Positions 5,976 to 7,967 of a stretch of 7,967 bases of DNA are shown here, piece by piece (position 1 is the first letter of the stretch; each line of letters begins with the position of its first letter). The notes beneath the pieces are model-generated. The model saw only the letters and a list, made by a program, of their open reading frames with translations, had not been told where the DNA came from and made no database searches. The translations under genes were made by a program, and so were the position numbers. The stretch covers positions 1 to 7,967 of the forward strand of contig JAADFS010000053.1 in NCBI GenBank assembly GCA_013152795.1, written 5' to 3'. The stretch comes from Deferribacteres bacterium. Lineage in GTDB: Bacteria > Nitrospirota > Thermodesulfovibrionia > UBA6902.

Positions 5976-6199
5976 CCTTACAGTGGCATAAAAACATCGC
6001 CTGCTGGCAGGAGAGCCTGCCGGAAAAGCGTTATCTGCGATTCCTTCAGTGGTAACAGCTCAGCCCCCTCCCAATGGGAGGGGGGACTTGTTTCTTTCTG
6101 CCCCCTGACAACTGCACCCTGCACCCTCAACTTTGAACTCCGAACTCTGAACTCTGTTCCCCCGGCAGCCTCCCTTGCCGCGTTTATGCAACGTTAAGG
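5976..6199 (+). mobile_element. MITE-like element, copy B (224 bp), best-preserved copy
   Basis: The ends are CCTTACAGTGGCATAAA (5976-5992) and TTTATGCAACGTTAAGG (6183-6199); as inverted repeats they match at 14 of 17 positions. GTTA flanks both sides (5972-5975 and 6200-6203), a likely 4-bp target duplication. Inside, in order, are a GGCAGGAGAGCCTGCC hairpin, a conserved GGAAAAGCGTTATCTGCGAT block, a CCCCCTCCC-AAT-GGGAGGGGG hairpin, CTGCACCCTGCACCCT, and three GAACTC units at 6136-6155. The translations crossing it have no recognisable protein features, and no transposase is encoded. The element accounts for most of the gap between htpG and tRNA-Leu. Confidence 0.85.
6064..6084. repeat. Perfect GC-rich hairpin in the core of copy B
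   Basis: CCCCCTCCC (6064-6072) and GGGAGGGGG (6076-6084) are perfect 9-bp arms around AAT. On the plus strand it is followed by ACTTGTTTCTTTCT, so it may weakly terminate transcription coming from upstream on that strand. Confidence 0.7.
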
Positions 6200-6223
6200 G
6201 TTATATTCATTCACCCAGCACAG

Positions 6224-6253
6224 TTGCATTATTAGCTGGCAACAGGCTACAAT
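6224..6253 (+). promoter_or_regulatory. Candidate promoter of tRNA-Leu
   Basis: TTGCAT (6224-6229), 18 bases and TACAAT (6248-6253): the -10 matches consensus at 5 of 6 positions, the -35 only at its TTG. It lies just outside copy B and would give a 5' leader of about 80 bases containing the small stem CACC-GAA-GGTG near 6306-6316. It is moderate evidence only. Confidence 0.35.
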
Positions 6254-6342
6254 AATTTTTCAATTTTTACAGGTCGGCCGCACACGAGGGGAAAAGGTTG
6301 CAGAACACCGAAGGTGCTGCTGAACTATCGGGAAACAGCCTT

Positions 6343-6431
6343 GCCGGAGTGGCGGAATTGGTAGACGCAAGGGACTTAAAATCCCTCGGTCATTCTCGGC
6401 TGTGCCGGTTCGAGTCCGGCCTCCGGCACCA
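6343..6431 (+). tRNA. tRNA-Leu(UAA)
   Basis: This is a class II tRNA: acceptor GCCGGAG/CTCCGGC, D arm with AATTGGTAGAC, anticodon stem AGGGA/TCCCT with loop CTTAAAA giving anticodon UAA, a long variable arm (CGGTCATTCTCGGCTGT), T arm GCCGG-TTCGAGT-CCGGC, discriminator A and encoded CCA. It is flanked by repeat copies B and C in the same orientation. A 22-base stretch of its 3' end recurs at 7330-7351. Confidence 0.97.
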
Positions 6432-6454
6432 TTGTCAGCTTCTCTTTCCGTTAT

Positions 6455-6665
6455 CCTTACAGTGGCATAAAGACATCGCCTGCGGTAAGGGAGCCTGCCG
6501 GAAAAGCGTTATCTGCGATTCCTTCAGGGGGGAACAGCTCAGCCCCCTCCCCCTAACCCCCTCCCGCCAGGGGAGGGGGGACTTGCTTCATTCTGCACCC
6601 TGTACCCTCAACTCTGAACTCTGTTTCACGGCAGCCTCCCTTGCCGCGTTTATGCAACGTTAAGG
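6455..6665 (+). mobile_element. MITE-like element, copy C (211 bp)
   Basis: The left end CCTTACAGTGGCATAAA (6455-6471) is identical to that of copy B, and the right end TTTATGCAACGTTAAGG ends at 6665. TTAT lies on both sides (6451-6454 and 6666-6669), a likely 4-bp target duplication different from that of copy B, which argues for independent insertion. The internal order is as in B, but the C-rich core is extended by CCCTAACCCCC and the GAACTC array is shorter. It begins 23 bases after the tRNA-Leu gene. Confidence 0.85.
6543..6565 (-). other. G-quadruplex-type motif in copy C
   Basis: On the minus strand there are four G-tracts of 3, 5, 5 and 5 bases separated by A, TTA and A. This satisfies the standard four-tract rule with very short loops. 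Copy B lacks the extra tract pair and instead forms a simple hairpin. Confidence 0.5.
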
Positions 6666-6691
6666 TTATCCATCGCTTTGTAAAGGTTTTA

Positions 6692-6726
6692 CGGCAGCTC
6701 TCCTGCCGTTTATGCAACATTTAAGG
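6692..6726 (+). repeat. Solo right end of the MITE-like element, copy D
   Basis: The hairpin CGGCAG-CTCTC-CTGCCG (6692-6708) is followed by TTTATGCAACATTTAAGG, the family's right terminus with one extra T. No left terminus is visible between copy C and this point. It ends exactly where the stop codon of the minus-strand toxin fragment begins (6727). Confidence 0.65.
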
Positions 6727-6978
6727 TTACCAGACAGTTTTTATAGATGAAAAGTTATGAAGGGTTTTATCTTTTGTAATAACAGGGAGATTAAGATACT
6801 TTGCGGTTGAAGCAATTATTTTGTCATGCAGTTCAGGTATGCCCGTCAGTTCGACCATTTTACGTAATACGGGATAATCAAGAGGAATGAGTATGAAGTT
6901 CTCGCTTGCGGTATGACTGATCCTGGGATTGTCAGTAAACCACCAGAGCAGGGCATGTGTATCGGTCAGGAAGTTCAT
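6727..6978 (-). pseudogene. VapC-like PIN-domain toxin with internal in-frame deletion
   Basis: The 83-residue frame starts as a PIN-domain ribonuclease (MNFLTDTHALLWWFTDNPRIS, first catalytic Asp at residue 6). It then passes directly to the second half (SENFILIPLDYPVLRKM..HDKIIASTAKYLNLPVITKD, with Asp52 and Asp70). Family members are usually about 125-135 residues. Missing here is the middle segment that carries the conserved acidic residue of the LAEL/WEIA-type helix, so roughly 45-50 residues appear deleted near residues 22-26 with the frame kept. Loss of one of the metal-binding acids should leave it inactive; a folded inhibitor or binding partner cannot be excluded. It starts 6 bases after the antitoxin stop, the usual order for a co-transcribed vapBC-type operon. 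Its TAA abuts repeat copy D. Confidence 0.75.
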
Positions 6979-6984
6979 GGGGTT

Positions 6985-7200
6985 TTATATCCTTGTTTTG
7001 CTGTAAAGAGATTTTTGGGCAGAGCTGATATCTTTTTCCGTAATATTTACATCCTTGAAAATTCCTTTAAGAGATACAATCTTTTTGCCTGTGGGGGTTA
7101 ATTTTTTGAGGACCGATAATTTTAAATCTCGTATTTCTTTCTCTATAGTCTCTATTTTATGGAGAAGATCAAAGGTGTTTTTTGCTGTGGCTTGTTTCAT
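6985..7200 (-). CDS. VapB-like antitoxin partner of the PIN toxin
   Basis: The 71-residue protein begins at ATG 7198-7200, preceded by AAAGGAG (7212-7218). The longer frame from 7254 would put this ribosome site inside coding sequence. Residues about 8-32 (FDLLHKIETIEKEIRDLKLS) are likely coiled coil. The C-terminal half, GKKIVSLKGIFKDVNITEKD, resembles the toxin-binding tail seen in small proteins encoded before PIN toxins (GxxVSLKGIxKxVxITExDIxxAKKSL). No DNA-binding domain of the AbrB or ribbon-helix-helix type is obvious. It is therefore assigned by tail similarity and by its position 6 bases upstream of the toxin. It appears intact although the toxin is not. Confidence 0.65.
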   Translation of the reverse strand: MKQATAKNTFDLLHKIETIEKEIRDLKLSVLKKLTPTGKKIVSLKGIFKDVNITEKDISSAQKSLYSKTRI

Positions 7201-7270
7201 GAACGTTATCTCTCCTTTAAGATTGAGGTGTCTGCTAAAATTTACCATAAACACAACCTTCTGTCAAAAG

Positions 7271-7287
7271 AGGGGAGGGGGGGCTTG
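7271..7287 (+). repeat. Possible scrap of the MITE-like core
   Basis: This 17-base stretch matches positions 6569-6585 of copy C with one mismatch (AGGGGAGGGGGG then CTTG). Low sequence complexity makes chance similarity possible, but the trailing CTTG supports common origin. Apart from this, 7201-7329 upstream of the antitoxin shows nothing recognisable. Confidence 0.3.
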
Positions 7288-7329
7288 AAGGTTATCCTGA
7301 CAGCGGTATTAATGACTCCCGGTTCCATA

Positions 7330-7351
7330 CCGGTTCGAGTCCGGCTTCCGG
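7330..7351 (+). other. Duplicated 3' end of tRNA-Leu, candidate attachment-site remnant
   Basis: CCGGTTCGAGTCCGGC followed by a mismatch and TCCGG repeats tRNA-Leu positions 6405-6426 at 21 of 22 bases, in the same orientation, 925 bp downstream. No matching 5' acceptor strand or D arm is visible before it, so it is not a working tRNA. A looser tRNA-like trace (GCGGT-ATTAATG-ACTCC, 7303-7319) precedes it. It could be an attR left by integration into the tRNA gene, or a decayed tRNA-Leu copy. Confidence 0.5.
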
Positions 7352-7355
7352 GTTT

Positions 7356-7383
7356 GTAGGGGCGTATTGCACAACGCCCCTAC
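7356..7383. repeat. GTAGGGGCG-type intergenic palindrome
   Basis: GTAGGGGCGT (7356-7365) and ACGCCCCTAC (7374-7383) form perfect 10-bp arms around ATTGCACA. Palindromes starting GTAGGGGCG are a common dispersed type in many bacterial genomes. This one sits right at the broken 5' end of the TPR gene fragment, which itself contains GGGCGTTGTGCA (7393-7404), a 12-base match to the complement of the palindrome. Confidence 0.75.
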
Positions 7384-7390
7384 TCTTGGA

Positions 7391-7675
7391 ATGGGCGTTG
7401 TGCACGCCTTCAGGAAACAGTACGATGAGGCGATAAAATGCTTTAAGGAGTGCCTGAATATTGTCAAAAAGCATTATCAGTCTTTTGGGAATATGGGGCT
7501 CTGTTATGCCAAACTGGGACAAAGGGCGCAGGCAATAGCCGCATTGGACAGGGCGATAGAGATAAACCCGGCCTATGAACCCGCCATTGTCAACCGGGGG
7601 ATAATTGCCGGTCTTGGTGTTGATGAAAAGCTTCCGGACGGCCCTGTGGAGATTATTGACTACAGCAAGGATTAG
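7391..7675 (+). pseudogene. 5'-truncated tetratricopeptide repeat protein
   Basis: The 94 residues from ATG 7391 enter in the middle of a TPR helix pair (VHAFRKQYDEAIKCFKECLNIV, about 4-25). A complete repeat follows (YQSFGNMGLCYAKLGQRAQAIAALDRAIEINPAYEPA, about 29-65) with the signature Gly36, Tyr39, Gly43, Ala48 and Pro60 positions. The tail is short and acidic. Such tails normally end longer multi-repeat proteins that act as protein-protein scaffolds, so an upstream portion is missing; sequence before 7391 is palindrome and tRNA remnant. There is no Shine-Dalgarno before ATG 7391, and a TTG at 7367 inside the palindrome is no better. It is therefore probably a gene remnant, though a short expressed TPR protein is possible. 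Repeat copy E follows 7 bases after its stop. Confidence 0.65.
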
Positions 7676-7682
7676 TCCGGAA

Positions 7683-7714
7683 CGGACACTCCTGCCGTTT
7701 ATGCAACATTAAGG
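7683..7714 (+). repeat. Solo right end of the MITE-like element, copy E
   Basis: CTCCTGCCGTTTATGC followed by AACATTAAGG (7689-7714) is the family's right terminus. A degraded version of the preceding hairpin starts at CGGACA (7683). No left terminus is present; the TPR fragment lies directly upstream. Confidence 0.6.
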
Positions 7715-7967
7715 TTAACGCATTCTCTCAGGGGGAACTTCGGTCTAATACTCTTGCCCCTTTTTATTCCTCTGTCCACTTACTTTTGGCTCACTATAAC
7801 GTACCGCAAAAAATAATAAATTTATTAAGAGAACAAAAATAATTAGATAAAAAAACTTCTTCAGTAAAGTTTTTTGAAAACTTTGCCGTACTAAAAAAAT
7901 TAATTTTTGTTATGGCGTGAAAATGCGCCGAGGAAAGATTGACGGAAGAAATGAAAAGTTCATTTTG
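7715..7967. other. AT-rich intergenic stretch with overlapping hairpins; no confirmed gene
   Basis: Base composition shifts to strongly AT-rich from about 7800. Three segments can pair alternately: AAAAAACTT (7850-7858) with AAGTTTTTT (7867-7875), or AAAGTTTT (7866-7873) with AAAACTTT (7877-7884). A perfect 14-base palindrome AAAAATTAATTTTT lies at 7895-7908. An open frame from ATG 7923 (MRRGKIDGRNEKFIL) runs off the window end and may begin a gene, but it is too short to judge. Bases 7715-7849 show nothing recognisable. Confidence 0.4.

Noticed and set aside
6116..6160. CRISPR-like short repeats (CTGCACCCT and GAACTC units)
   Set aside because: The units are 8-9 bases in direct tandem without spacers and are an internal part of the MITE-like element.
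5970..6663. Open frames at 5970-6197 and 6298-6663
   Set aside because: They read through repeat copies B and C and the tRNA-Leu gene; both end in the same LAAFMQR because they share the element's right end, not because they are related proteins.

Overview
The window looks like a chromosomal segment of a free-living Gram-negative bacterium with moderately high GC coding DNA. The style of TrpE, HtpG and the HAMP protein fits Nitrospirota or a deltaproteobacterial-type lineage; that placement is inference and weak. Housekeeping genes are compact, but the spaces between them are filled with a dispersed short repeat, tRNA genes and decaying accessory genes.

Layout. At 1-279 is the C-terminal tail of a HAMP-domain protein, abutting two minus-strand tRNA genes, tRNA-Cys(GCA) and tRNA-Gly(GCC). 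After a regulatory intergenic stretch with a palindrome around a promoter come trpE (709-2187) and trpG (2362-2934), the two subunits of anthranilate synthase. Next is a secreted PAP2-type phosphatase (2946-3824), convergent with htpG (Hsp90, 3945-5867, minus). htpG has a good sigma70-type promoter at 5921-5950. A tRNA-Leu(UAA) gene lies at 6343-6431. From about 6430 the DNA becomes accessory: a vapBC-like toxin-antitoxin pair whose toxin carries an apparent internal deletion, a duplicated tRNA-Leu 3' end, a GC-rich palindrome fused to a 5'-truncated TPR gene, and finally an AT-rich, hairpin-rich stretch with no convincing gene.

The most notable feature is a family of non-coding elements resembling MITEs. 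Copies A (2189-2314), B (5976-6199) and C (6455-6665) have imperfect 17-bp terminal inverted repeats (CCTTACAGTGGCATAAA at one end, CCTTAAYGTTGCATAAA at the other), and B and C have 4-bp flanking duplications. Copy F (3808-3957) is truncated, and D and E are solo right ends. Copies sit against the 3' ends of genes: A one base after the trpE stop, D directly against the toxin stop, C just after tRNA-Leu. F appears to supply the last residues and stop codons of both convergent genes, the PAP2 phosphatase and htpG. Copy A separates trpE from trpG. No transposase is encoded in the window, so any mobilising enzyme must act in trans.

TrpE and TrpG together make anthranilate from chorismate; the rest of the trp pathway is not adjacent here. 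The other genes are not obviously linked in function.
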